DNA of 64,000 nt from Hypomesus transpacificus (lineage: Eukaryota > Chordata > Actinopteri > Osmeriformes > Osmeridae): assembly GCF_021917145.1 (NCBI RefSeq), contig NC_061064.1:1738216-1802215 (forward strand), given 5' to 3'. This document shows positions 54,401-64,000 of this stretch, piece by piece (within the stretch, counting starts at the first letter, position 1; each line of letters starts with the position of its first letter). A model generated the notes under the pieces. The model saw only the letters and a program-made list of their open reading frames with translations, was not told where the DNA came from and ran no database searches. Made by a program: the position numbers and the translations under genes.

Positions 54401-56798
54401 CTCCTGCAGCAGATGCCCCCGCTCACCTGCAACTGCAGTTCTGACTCGCTCTCAGAGCTGCTACCCTCCTCGGACTCGCCGCTAGCATGCTGGGCTTCCC
54501 TCAACCCCATGGTCTCCTCCCTGCAAGGGCACGTCTCCATTTTGAGCCTCTCCACCATGGACCATGCTGTCATCACGTTAGCCTCCCCGCCTGAGATCTC
54601 CACCACATGCTCCTTCGCCTCCACTACGGCCTGAGACTCATACTCGATGGTTGACTTGAGCAGCTGAAGCTGTTTATGTAAAGTCAGTGTTAAATGTTCC
54701 CTCTTCCTGTGAGCTGGTGAGGTCAGCGATACTATGTAATCCTAGAAGAGATTGCAAGGTCACTGTTAATTACATAGTGTTTTCTTTTATATAAATATAT
54801 ATATATATTCTGAAGCTTTAACCTGTCACTTGCTGGTATGACAACAGTTTCTTTCTTTCTTAAAAATATATATATAATTATCTCATCAGCACATTATCAG
54901 CAATTACAATCTTCATTCATTTAATTGAAAACGTAATGTCAAATGAATAGGACCCTACACCAGCATTTGGTCACAACATCCCCCATGTTACTGTTAAGAT
55001 AAATACGGTTGGAAGTATTCTCAAGAAATCCTAAATAGATTGATGTTATATATCTGTAGTAGCATGGAAGCTCATCTGAGAGCTTTGTATCTATAAACCA
55101 TAGCAAGCTCATGACTTTCCCTCTGGTCTTCCAGATAGTAAAATACTACCATTGTAGCTTGAACAGTCTCAGCCCATGACATACACGTTGCCTAGCAACA
55201 GATTCCTGTCATCAGCTAACTGGTTTTCAGCAGTCACGACTAACACAAAACACAACCAGTCTTTCCCTGACCAGCCAAGAAAGCACAACGCAGACTAAAC
55301 GAACATTCAAATCATACATGACATGTTCAACACGCATACAGTCTGTAATCCAGCGTTTGAAATGTCAACAAAATAACAGTTATATATTTAAGCAGGCCTG
55401 TACGGTTTCCACCAGTGTAGAAGAGAGAGGAATGATGATCACGACACATGAGCATGCTCTGACTATGCAAGAATCAGTCGCATTTTCTGCCTGACCTTTT
55501 AAACACAAATTTGGTGAGGTCCTATATGGTTGATCTGCCAAATATAAGATAATTGAACATCACTCGTAAAGAATGTTGCCCTTCAGTATCTAAACTCGGA
55601 CATTGTCTCGTGGCCTAGAACCTAAAGTAATGACGTGTTGAAAATCGCCTGAACAGCTATGTTGAACAGAGGAGCTTGAAGCAGCAGCTGCAGCCGTCGA
55701 GAAACCCCGTCCTTCCCCTCACCGCCTCCACATCATACGCCGAAACAGACGCACACACAGCCAGGCCAAGCGACTCGAGCACTGCACATTGCACGCGCTT
55801 TACAGCTCTGTTTCATAGCAACAAGTATAACCGTCTCAGTCTTGTTTGAAAGCCTTGTAAGCGTAGATAGACCAAATGGAGGCCCCTCGATGTAACCACA
55901 CAACATCGGGGCTGGAAAGTGCTCCCCATATACTGCTAGCTGTGGTCTCCCAAGTGCACACAAACGCACACCCTGATTGCTAGGTAACAACTTGAGCTCT
56001 GAGCTAGACAACTTGGATTGACACGAACATAGCAACGTTTGTTTTTTTATGTTTTAAGACATCCTTTTGTTCAGCTGGATTCAACTATTACGTGCCAGGA
56101 AGTGGAAGCAACACCTGGTTTTGGAAACTTTCAAAGGCTGTGAAATAGCCAAGTAAAACATGATTGAAACATGTTGACCAATTAACATTATAGCAAGCTA
56201 GAGCAACAGTAGTAATTAGCCGGCTCGTTTAAGCTCTAGTAGTGCTAGCCTAATAGCAAATATTAAGTGTACCACAAACCAGGATAGCTAGGTAATGGTC
56301 ACAACAGTATCTAGCAAGCTAAGTCACATGTAATTGCCTAAGTTTATTACAAGTTACAATATTGTGCCAGTATGAGATTGTCAACAACACAGTGGGAAGC
56401 TGAGTAAATCAAACAGGTTAGCTGGTTAGCTTAAGCACACTACAGTAGCGTACAAATACTAATAACTAGCCTAGCTGCAGTAGACCAAAATGCTAGGTAG
56501 CTATTTAGCTTTATTCAGAATTAGCAGCTACAGTAGACTTTCCATTCGGGTTGTAGCTCGTTACTTAGCTGGGCAACAAAGCTGTCAACGTCGTTAACGT
56601 TACCTTTGCCTTGGTGCAGTCATCTTCTTCACCCTCTTCGACAGAGATAACTATGCTGCTGGTGCTAGCAGTTGCGCCGTTGCAGCTTGACACAGCGGAT
56701 CTGTGGTTAACCCTCACCCGGAAAACTCGCTCAATGTACGAAACGGAGCGGTAAAGCAAGGGGCCTGCACTAGCGGGCACTGTGAGCTCCAAAACCAT
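51401..56798 (-). CDS. zc3h12b: CCCH zinc-finger PIN/NYN endoribonuclease ZC3H12B (regnase family)
   Basis: Six exons on the minus strand: 56798-56604, 54741-53948, 53784-53645, 53367-53133, 53028-52922, 52827-51401. They total 2898 nt, 965 residues (human 836). Domains in order: an N-terminal extension, residues 1 to about 115, with KH-like appearance; a [20 protein letters not shown] segment; a UBA-like helix region ([12 protein letters not shown]...LAELVRLG); the PIN/NYN nuclease starting at [14 protein letters not shown] with catalytic Asp323, followed by [11 protein letters not shown] and [13 protein letters not shown]; and one CCCH finger with Cys488, Cys494, Cys500 and His504. The C-terminal tail is Ser-rich and ends in the conserved helix [17 protein letters not shown]. 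Family members cut inflammatory mRNAs at 3'UTR stem-loops. Tail phrases such as [20 protein letters not shown] match ZC3H12B rather than ZC3H12C. Oddities: the extra first exon, and a stop codon inside a tandem repeat. Confidence 0.92.
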
Positions 56799-58417
56799 TT
56801 ATTTAAGTGAATTAACTACCCACGATTACAGGACACGCGCAAGTTGTTCGTCCCTGATGACTGGTCAAGAAAGCTAAATGCCGAAGAGAAATATGACATT
56901 TACGTTGGTACTTGATCTGTTTCGTAAATTACAATAAACAAACAACAGCTAGCTAGCTAGCGATATCCTTCACTATCCCCTCCCTTCATCATCTCTGACT
57001 GCCTCCCACAGTCGGTTTCTTAGCAACAAGTAGGACGCCCTCTGTCGCAGACCACTGGCAGTGAACGTGGGAAGAGGGGTGGGGGGAAGCGTATAATGTC
57101 TAGATCCTATCTATCCAGCGGACGGCTCAACACTTGAATTTATTGTATCAGTCATGTAGTTTTAGGCATATAATATGTCTCTTGCCCTGCTGTTATATAT
57201 AGAGAGATTATCGGAACACAATCTGATCTAAATTCATCAGCATTCTTCAGTAAATGATCTGAAGCCATCTGAATCTTTTTAACAACCCCACAAGAGACTC
57301 CAGCCCAAACATAGGAATGGCAACGTTTACTATAAGCCTTTGTGTTAGCATTTTCTTCTGTTTAAGGCTTTAAGTGGGTGGTTTGTAAAGGGGTGAGGGG
57401 GGTATTTCAAAAAAATACAGTGTAAAAAATATTTTTTACGTTTAGAAAAAAACGTTTCTAAATGTAGATTTTTTTAGTTGAAAGGTTGAAAAATAAAAAA
57501 TGTTAAAGAAAATATTTTTCAAACTTCCGAAACTTTTTTGGGGAAACGTTTTTCCACACAGTGAAAGGAGAGGAAGGAAAAAGGATCATGTCACCAAATA
57601 CTGATTAAAACTAAAGTGGTGTAAAAAAATAATGAGTGAAAGTATAAAGTTGTCAGAAAAATTAATAGGAAAGTACTGATACGATACCAAAAAAATCTAC
57701 TAAGTAGCCTACAGCCATTTTCAGTCTTCTCACAGTTCTCACACAATGTGTTGAGTTCTATAAACCAAATGTCTAGCTGACATATTGCGTGTTGATCTCT
57801 TTCCAGTTTTCTGGCCTACAAGGATGGCTAACATGCTTCGACTCTGCAAATAAAATGTGTATGTGCCCCTAATGAAGTAAACAGAAATTAAAGCAGTTTG
57901 TTTACCTGAGTCACTTAACTTGCTGATCCCAGCTGTGCATGTATATGTCATTATCCCCCCAACCCCCATCCCAGGATTACCACAATCCTCTTTACCTGTT
58001 TTATTAAACACTCCCTTCCATTGTCTTCACCTGCGGTCGGACTCCTTGTCTCACACCAGTAATGCTCCTTTTAGAAAACCTCCCATTACATCACAAAAGT
58101 CTTTGAATCCAGATTTCCCAGCCAGGATAGCTTGTTTGCAGCACAATACATTTGAAAGACAATTGGCCTTGAATCGGATTGAATCATTTAATAAGCCTAG
58201 ATGGACTTTGGATTCTCTAACTACCTTGTGTTGAAGACAACATGTTCAAACTATTTTTCATCTTATATCATAAACATTTTTTTAAAATATGTCAGTACAC
58301 ACAATGTACAGATATGTAGCATTTTAAAATGCTTTCAGAGCAAGCACACCAAACATGTTGTGTTGCTGTTTGTTTCTTCTTGTCCTGGTGAACGTCTCAA
58401 GTGTCAGGGTATTTGTT
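56799..58417. other. zc3h12b upstream region and shisa2-like 3' flank
   Basis: Presumed zc3h12b promoter on the left; the 3'UTR of the next gene on the right, with an AATAAA on the minus strand near 57999-58004. A block at 57410-57550 is rich in A/T runs with TTTTT-AAAAA inverted pairs. No gene is supported. Confidence 0.5.
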
Positions 58418-59381
58418 TCATATTGTTACGCCAGTATATAACTTTTCTGTGTGCATATGTGTCTGAGGAATGGGACGGACTAGCGACGGTCCGTACACTG
58501 GTCGATTATCAACAAAGTTTTGCGCCATTGGCATCGGATGTTCCGGAGGGATTCCATAGTTCATGTAGGGCTGATAAAAAGGTCCAGGCGGCTGTGCGTG
58601 ATGTAGGTAATGATTGGACTGGGATCCTGAGACTGGATATCCGTTACTCAAAGGCGCATACATGCTCATGTTGACCTCGGAGCCAAGTGTGAATGTATTT
58701 GGTTCTCTTGGTAACGTGGTTGATCTAACAGTTGAGGTGGAACTTGAGCTGGACTCGCGAGATGGAGTCATGCTCTCAGGGGACATTCTGGCAGCGTCCA
58801 ACAGGCCAGTCTGGACGGGCGCTGAAACATTCTGATGATCCTGTCCTTTGGGCTTCAGACAATGGCAACAACATATGGACACAATGGTGCCAATTAGCAC
58901 AAAGGATAAGAATGTGCTCACAACTATCAAAAATGGTAGATAAGTGGGCACTGAAAGAGAAAAAGAAAGAAACAAGATTAGTGAGATTAAATATATCAAA
59001 CTTTCACAAATGAAACCTTAGCCTCACAGTAAACCCTACAGGGTAGTAAGGATTTACCCTGTTTAAAAAACGAAAAAGAAGCAAAACACGATCCATACCT
59101 TTAGGCGCAATTTCTTTGTTTTTTTCGTGATTTCCTCGATCCAAAACGGTTTCTTGCACACAAGAGCTCTGGTCCAATCTCGCCTCAGCTGCGGTGCAAC
59201 AGTAACGAAGCGCACAAGTACCACAGCAGTACTTTGCGTCTGGACCGTCGTATTTCTCCGGGCACTGGAAACCGCTGTGCCAAAAGTTATACGAATCTGC
59301 CCATTCGTGACAATACTCCCCAGAACTGTCCGCAAATCCGTGCATGAAAGCAAAAAAGCACAGAGCAACTAAAATACGCAT
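58418..59381 (-). CDS. shisa2: Shisa-family transmembrane protein, shisa2-like
   Basis: Two exons on the minus strand, 59381-59099 and 58950-58418, giving 816 nt, 271 residues. Residues 1 to about 17 (MRILVALCFFAFMHGFA) are a signal peptide. The Shisa cysteine-rich domain follows: SGEYCHEWADSY, GFQCPEKYDG, KYCCGTCALRYCC and AEARLDQSSC. Exon 2 begins with PTYLPFLIV and a single helix (residues about 97-120), then CCCHCLKPK. The cytoplasmic tail is Ser-, Pro- and Tyr-rich and ends EKLYTGVTI, close to the EQKMYPAVTV end of human SHISA2. Human SHISA2 and its Xenopus relatives hold Frizzled and FGF receptors in the endoplasmic reticulum and so dampen Wnt and FGF signalling; that role is inherited from the family, not shown here. 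SHISA3 is the alternative. Its position beside mtmr8 mirrors SHISA2 near MTMR6 on human 13q12. Confidence 0.75.
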
Positions 59382-61069
59382 GTTGTCAGCTTTTGTGGAC
59401 TCACAGTCCAAATTGTGATCCGATAGCTTATCTCCCCGAAGTAATGAGATGAATTGTTTCTCTCTCAAGTAACTCAAGCAAACTGTGACGGTGGCCTTTT
59501 ATTCCCACAGTGGTCAGGGGTGGGAGGGGTGTGGACAGGGGCCACTGACTAGGCAACGACGCCTTTGTTACATCAATGGTCCACACTGAGGATTTCCATG
59601 CATTTAACTTTACTTTACACACTCACTTAAATGTATATAGAAACTTCCAGTCAAACTTAACATCGACCACTTCAATCTACTAGGCTTTTTATGTATTAAA
59701 ACGTGAAGATGTTATGAGTTGACTAAATGAATTGAGTGGAAACTTAAAATGCACTGATTTGTTCACATTATTTAAGGATAAAGTTACCTGGGTGTGGATA
59801 TTTTTAAGAACAAATACATGTAGCCTATTTGAAATGGGGAAGTGCTACAGAAAAGAGAGTTAATACGAAAAAAAATTTGAACTATAGCAACCATCCAATT
59901 AACATGACAGATGCGGCCCTGTCTGGTATTGTTTGTTGAATGCTAATGTAAGGCTCCTCAGACAATGGCAGTTTACTCTCTTTGTGCTGTGCCTAATCTA
60001 TGTTAATGACATGATGACATGCCCAGGCTATTCCTTCTGCTGAGGTGGAGGTAATTATGATCAATAGTGACCAACTGAATGCAGGACAAACTGATATTCT
60101 GAATCATAGCCTATAGAATATACCAGGAAAATTAGTTTTTAAATACAAATGAAATAAACACTTGCTATCACTGAAATTGGTACTACCTGTAAATAAATTG
60201 ATATAATCCTTCTCTTATCGTTCGGTCTGTGTTTACAGATGGACATGTCCTACAACAATTTTAAATGGCTCTTTACTGAGCAATTACATTTTCACTGTTA
60301 TCAGATTCTAAATGGGATGGTAAATAAAAGGGTCTTTCGCATGACAATTAGAGGACCAGTGGGGGTCCTCCCAAGTAATTAGGCAAATCAGGATAGGCTA
60401 GCCAAAAACTTCGCACCCAAAGTCAGTTTTTAAGATGTAGGGCCTAGTCTTCTTTAATGAACCAGGCTATATAGTGTCTGTATGTCTTTACGATAGCGTT
60501 AACACATTTTCAACACGACGCAGATGTGAGCCAAAAATTTATAGATTTAATTGTCAGCTGGACAGTTGACTATCCGCATTATTTGCAAACTATAGAAATT
60601 GTATAGAGAGAGGGGCACAAGCAGGCACATGGATGCCAATCCGCAATGGCAAAAAAGTGCTGGTAGTCATTTAGCCTTTAAAGTTACTGTGTAATGGATT
60701 GCTGGTTGACCTTGCAGACAGGATAGTGGTTGCCAGGTTTGAGGAAATACTTCCAAAGACTCTACAAGTACTCTGTACAAGTACAGGAGGAGGGTATTAA
60801 TTGGTCACGGTACACAATTCAGGTGAATTATTTATAAAGTTTCACAAATTTGAAGTGTAACAATAAGACTGTACGTCATATCTGTGCGTTAAACACCTTT
60901 ATAGGGGGTTAACCTGATAAAATACCTGGCAACTCGGTAAGTAGGAAGGAAGACAAAATTGCCCAATGTGCATATTCGTTTCCTAGGGAAATGGCAACAG
61001 AAAGTGGTGTAAAAAGTTGCCGTTTGAACCGATGATTCTTCTGTCTCAGAAAGTAGACAGTATCTAACG
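59382..61069. promoter_or_regulatory. Shared upstream region of shisa2-like and mtmr8
   Basis: 1.7 kb between two head-to-head start codons, AT-rich. It should hold both promoters, but no motif can be assigned confidently. No coding sequence is supported. Confidence 0.4.
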
Positions 61070-63961
61070 ATGGAATATATTTTCACACCAAAAGTAAGTT
61101 TTCGAGGAAAAATACCACAGGCAGCTGGGGGGCGCGGCTAATTTCCCTAGCAAGTTACTACAAGCTACTCAGGCGTCTTGTCTAGTCTGTCACGAATGCA
61201 AATGTATATACCCGTATGCCACTAAGTTATTGGTGTGGTTATTTGTGTTAATTAAGTATTGTGCATTGCAATCTGTTTGTAAGACACCAACATGTCAAAC
61301 CAACACCAATACTGTGCACAGTGGATGATGCCTTCATCAAACTACATTGACATATGCTGTTTTGAAGCAGTGTGCAGTTCATATGTTGTGATTTATTGAC
61401 TTTTTGACTTATTTGTGCCGTCATGTCTTGCCAGGTGGAACAAGTGAAACTGTTGGACAGGCACGCTGCCAAGAAGCCACTTGTGGGAACACTGTACCTG
61501 ACAGCAACTCATCTTATCTTTGTTGACACATCTTCCAACACTCGCAAAGAAACATGGGTAGGATATTTGGGCCTGCATCTTATTCTCTCCCCTTCCTCTA
61601 ATCATGGTGTTTACTGAATTTCTGATCAAATGTTAAGTCATTGAATGCAGAATGTTGAAGGCATCTACACAAGGACTTAACTTGAGGCCGAGAACTGGAT
61701 TGGTATTGACTTAGAAAGATAGCAAGATGTTAGTGCATTAAGAGTTTTTGTGCTTATTTAATCTCTTCCAACAGAACATTCACCATGTCATAGCAACTGT
61801 AGAGAAACTCCATCTTACTGCGACAGGGTGTCCCCTTCTCATTCACTGCAAAAACTTCCTCGTTCTTCACTTTCTGATTCCCAGCGAGCAGGATTGCCAG
61901 AATGTTTATCAGTCCCTGGTCAGACTTGCCCAACCAGGTACTGTTGCCTCTGCTCCAGTAAAATCTTTTAAAAATACTTTATTTATGTAGACTGTAAACT
62001 TATTTATTGAACAGACATTTACCTGAAGTGACGTGTTAGAGCTTGACTTATGCTTGTGAGATGTAAAGTTTGCAAAACTGTGTGGTGATGTAGAGTTACT
62101 TGGATACATGATGTGTGTTACTCTTCACAGAGAAATTAGAAGAGCTCTACGCTTTTCTTTACAATCCAAAACAACAGGAAGAGGAAAGAGCCAGTGGCTG
62201 GAGTCAAATAAACATGGCCATGGATTACAAGAGAATGGGATTACCCAATGAGTTTTGGGAAGTGACTGATCTCAATAAAAACTATGAGGTCAGTCAGACT
62301 TGGTGTCAATCACTTTTTCTATTAGTTAGATGTGTGCTCTTCACCAGTACAATTATGTGCTATTTAACGGTATATTAAAATAAAGCCTACCTATTGGCAC
62401 AATTACTCAATAATATTTGTGCAAGATATGACATGTGTGTACTTGTTTTACACTGAAGAATGATTTCACTTTGTTCAGATTTGCAGCACGTATCCTTCAG
62501 AACTTGGAATTCCTAAATCTGCCAGTAAAGATGTTGTCGTAGGAAGCGCTAAATTCAGAAGCAGAGGACGTATCCCTACTCTGTCCTATTTCCACAAGGA
62601 CACCAACGTAAGCCCAGCTGTGTTTTGGGTTACAGTGATGATTATTATTGAAATCATGTTGAGATGTTTTGAGACAGTAATTCTTACATTTACATTTAGT
62701 CATTTAGCAGACGCTCTTATCCAGAGCGACTTACAGTAAGTACAGGGACATTCCCCCCGAGGCAAGTAAGGTGAAGTGCCTTGCCCAAGGACACAACGTA
62801 ATTTGGCACGGCGGGGAATCGATCCGGCAACCTTCTGATTACTAGCCCGACTCTCTCACCGCTCAGCCACCTGACTCCCTTCTTCTGTCCTTCTCTGACC
62901 AGGCTGCTGTTTGCCGTTGCAGTCAGCCTCTGTCTGGATACAACACACGAAGTTTGGAAGACGAACAGATGCTTCAAGCTATTAGCAGGGCCAATCCCAA
63001 CTCTACCTTCATGTATGTAGTGGATACCAGGCCCAAGGTAAGAGATATATGCTTATTGGCCCACTTCCTCTGTACTTAGACCAGGCTTAGTGATGCATTT
63101 CAGTCTAACCCGAATGGTTTTCTTTTTTTAATACGCAGTTGAATGCCATGGCCAACAGAGCTGCTGGAAAAGGCTATGAAAATGAAGATAATTACTCCAA
63201 CATCCGTTTCCAGTTTGTGGGTATTGAAAACATCCATGTGATGAGAAATAGTTTGCAGAAGCTTGTGGAAGGTTAGTGCCATATTGTTCTCACTCAGACA
63301 AAAATGAATCATGTCCTATAAATATAAATATGTAAGCATGTTGGCAATATTGACAATTTTAATGTTTGTGGTTTGTAACTCCACTCCTTATTTCCAGTGT
63401 GCACCATGAAGACTCCTACTATGAGTGACTACTTGACAGGCCTGGAGAACTCTGGATGGCTGCGACACATCAAGGCTGTAATGGATGCTGGAGTGTTTCT
63501 GGCGAAGGTGTTTCACATTTTTAAGTTACATCATGAGGGAAATTCAGAATTAGAATAAGAATAGTAAAAAGGTACAACTCCATGTGTAGGGAGTCAGGTG
63601 GCTGAGGGGTAAGGGAATCGGGCTAGTAATCAGAAGGTTGCTGGTTCGATTCCTGGCTGTGCCAAATGACGTTTTGTCCTTGGGCAAGGCACTTCACCCT
63701 ACTTGCCTCGGGGGGAATGTCCCTGTACTTACTGTAAGTCGCTCTAGACAAGAGCGTCTGCTAAATGACTACATGTCTTAATGTATAGCATGTGTGTGCT
63801 TAGCTGAAGAGAGAGTTCCCATGTTTTCTGTCAAGGCTGTGTCTGAGGAGAAGGCTAGTGTTCTGGTTCACTGCTCTGACGGCTGGGACCGCACTGCCCA
63901 GGTCTGCTCGCTGGCTAGCATCCTCCTAGACCCTTACTACAGGACAATCAAGGGACTCATG
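61070..63961 (+). CDS. mtmr8: Myotubularin-related phosphoinositide 3-phosphatase 8 (5' part)
   Basis: Nine exons are in the window: 61070-61093, 61435-61557, 61775-61937, 62131-62288, 62479-62607, 62903-63037, 63139-63271, 63398-63507, 63836-63961. They give 367 codons and the gene continues to the right. Exon 1 encodes only MEYIFTPK. The PH-GRAM domain ([21 protein letters not shown], about residues 9-105) precedes the phosphatase domain, which starts near [20 protein letters not shown]. The active-site loop [11 protein letters not shown] has the C-x5-R signature, Cys338 to Arg344, so the enzyme should be catalytically active. It removes the 3-phosphate from PI3P and PI(3,5)P2 on endosomal and autophagic membranes, and human MTMR8 pairs with the inactive MTMR9. 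MTMR8 is preferred over MTMR6/7 because of [13 protein letters not shown] and [20 protein letters not shown]. The C-terminal coiled coil lies outside the window. Inverted SINEs sit in introns 5 and 8. Confidence 0.9.
62696..62879 (-). mobile_element. tRNA-derived SINE in mtmr8 intron 5, inverted
   Basis: About 184 bp, the reverse complement of the family at 44603. The tail GACGCTCTTATCCAGAGCGA comes first and the tRNA-like head last (CCGCTCAGCCACCTGACTCC). It sits just 23 bp before exon 6 and covers most of the upstream acceptor region of that intron. Confidence 0.92.
63589..63770 (+). mobile_element. tRNA-derived SINE in mtmr8 intron 8, forward
   Basis: About 182 bp with A-box-like GGTGGCTGAGGGGTAAGGG and B-box GGTTGCTGGTTCGATTCC. 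The body and tail are the same as in the copy at 44603. It lies opposite in orientation to the copy at 62696-62879. Confidence 0.92.
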
Positions 63962-64000
63962 GTGAGATAACTGTCATTTCACGCCACACTTGTTTTTATA

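Noticed and set aside
51401-56798. ZC3H12C as identity
   Set aside because: C-terminal and [20 protein letters not shown] wording is closer to ZC3H12B, in agreement with las1l and mtmr8 next door.
61070-63961. MTMR6 as identity
   Set aside because: The [10 protein letters not shown] and [13 protein letters not shown] segments and [10 protein letters not shown] fit MTMR8 better. A tree would settle it.

Overview
The window looks like nuclear DNA of a ray-finned fish. The genes have vertebrate exon-intron structure with short GT-AG introns. A Tc1-type transposon, tRNA-derived SINEs of the kind found in fish, and many CA/TG microsatellites and minisatellites are present. The species cannot be named from the sequence alone. 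All gene names rest on protein families recalled from memory. For the seven complete genes the predicted exons join to a total length divisible by three with no internal stop, which independently supports the exon models.

Layout, left to right: the 3' end of a TNF-receptor gene (eda2r-like, +, 228-1668); a 1.66 kb Tc1-like transposon (2566-4225); the GPCR gpr83 (-, 6457-8535); about 6.5 kb of intergenic DNA with a GGTA/GGGA repeat and a small inverted-repeat element; the Rho-GAP gene arhgap20 (+, 15080-23994); mitochondrial ferredoxin fdx1 (-, 25484-26965); moesin msn (-, 29537-42543) with many tandem repeats in its introns; the pre-rRNA processing nuclease gene las1l (+, 43756-47870); the RNA-degrading zinc-finger nuclease gene zc3h12b (-, 51401-56798); a shisa2-like gene (-, 58418-59381); and the 5' two-thirds of the lipid phosphatase gene mtmr8 (+, 61070 to beyond the window).

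The genes do not form one pathway. The neighbourhood is still informative. EDA2R, MSN, LAS1L, ZC3H12B and MTMR8 are neighbours on human Xq11-q12. GPR83, ARHGAP20 and FDX1 are on human 11q21-q23, beside the MSN and ZC3H12B paralogues RDX and ZC3H12C. SHISA2 is on 13q12 near MTMR6, the paralogue of MTMR8. The window therefore reads as a block in which both sets are still interleaved, and several genes may be ohnologues lost from the mammalian X.

The most interesting points: the real donor of moesin exon 6 is embedded in a TG/CA array that copies its splice-site 9-mer about 16 times, with a complementary TG tract at the acceptor; the zc3h12b stop codon lies inside a 14-bp tandem repeat; zc3h12b has an N-terminal extension with KH-like character; inverted SINEs bracket mtmr8 exons 6-8; and moesin intron 1 holds a 1.2 kb GC-rich 11/14-bp satellite. 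I found no CRISPR array, operon, prophage or other prokaryotic system.
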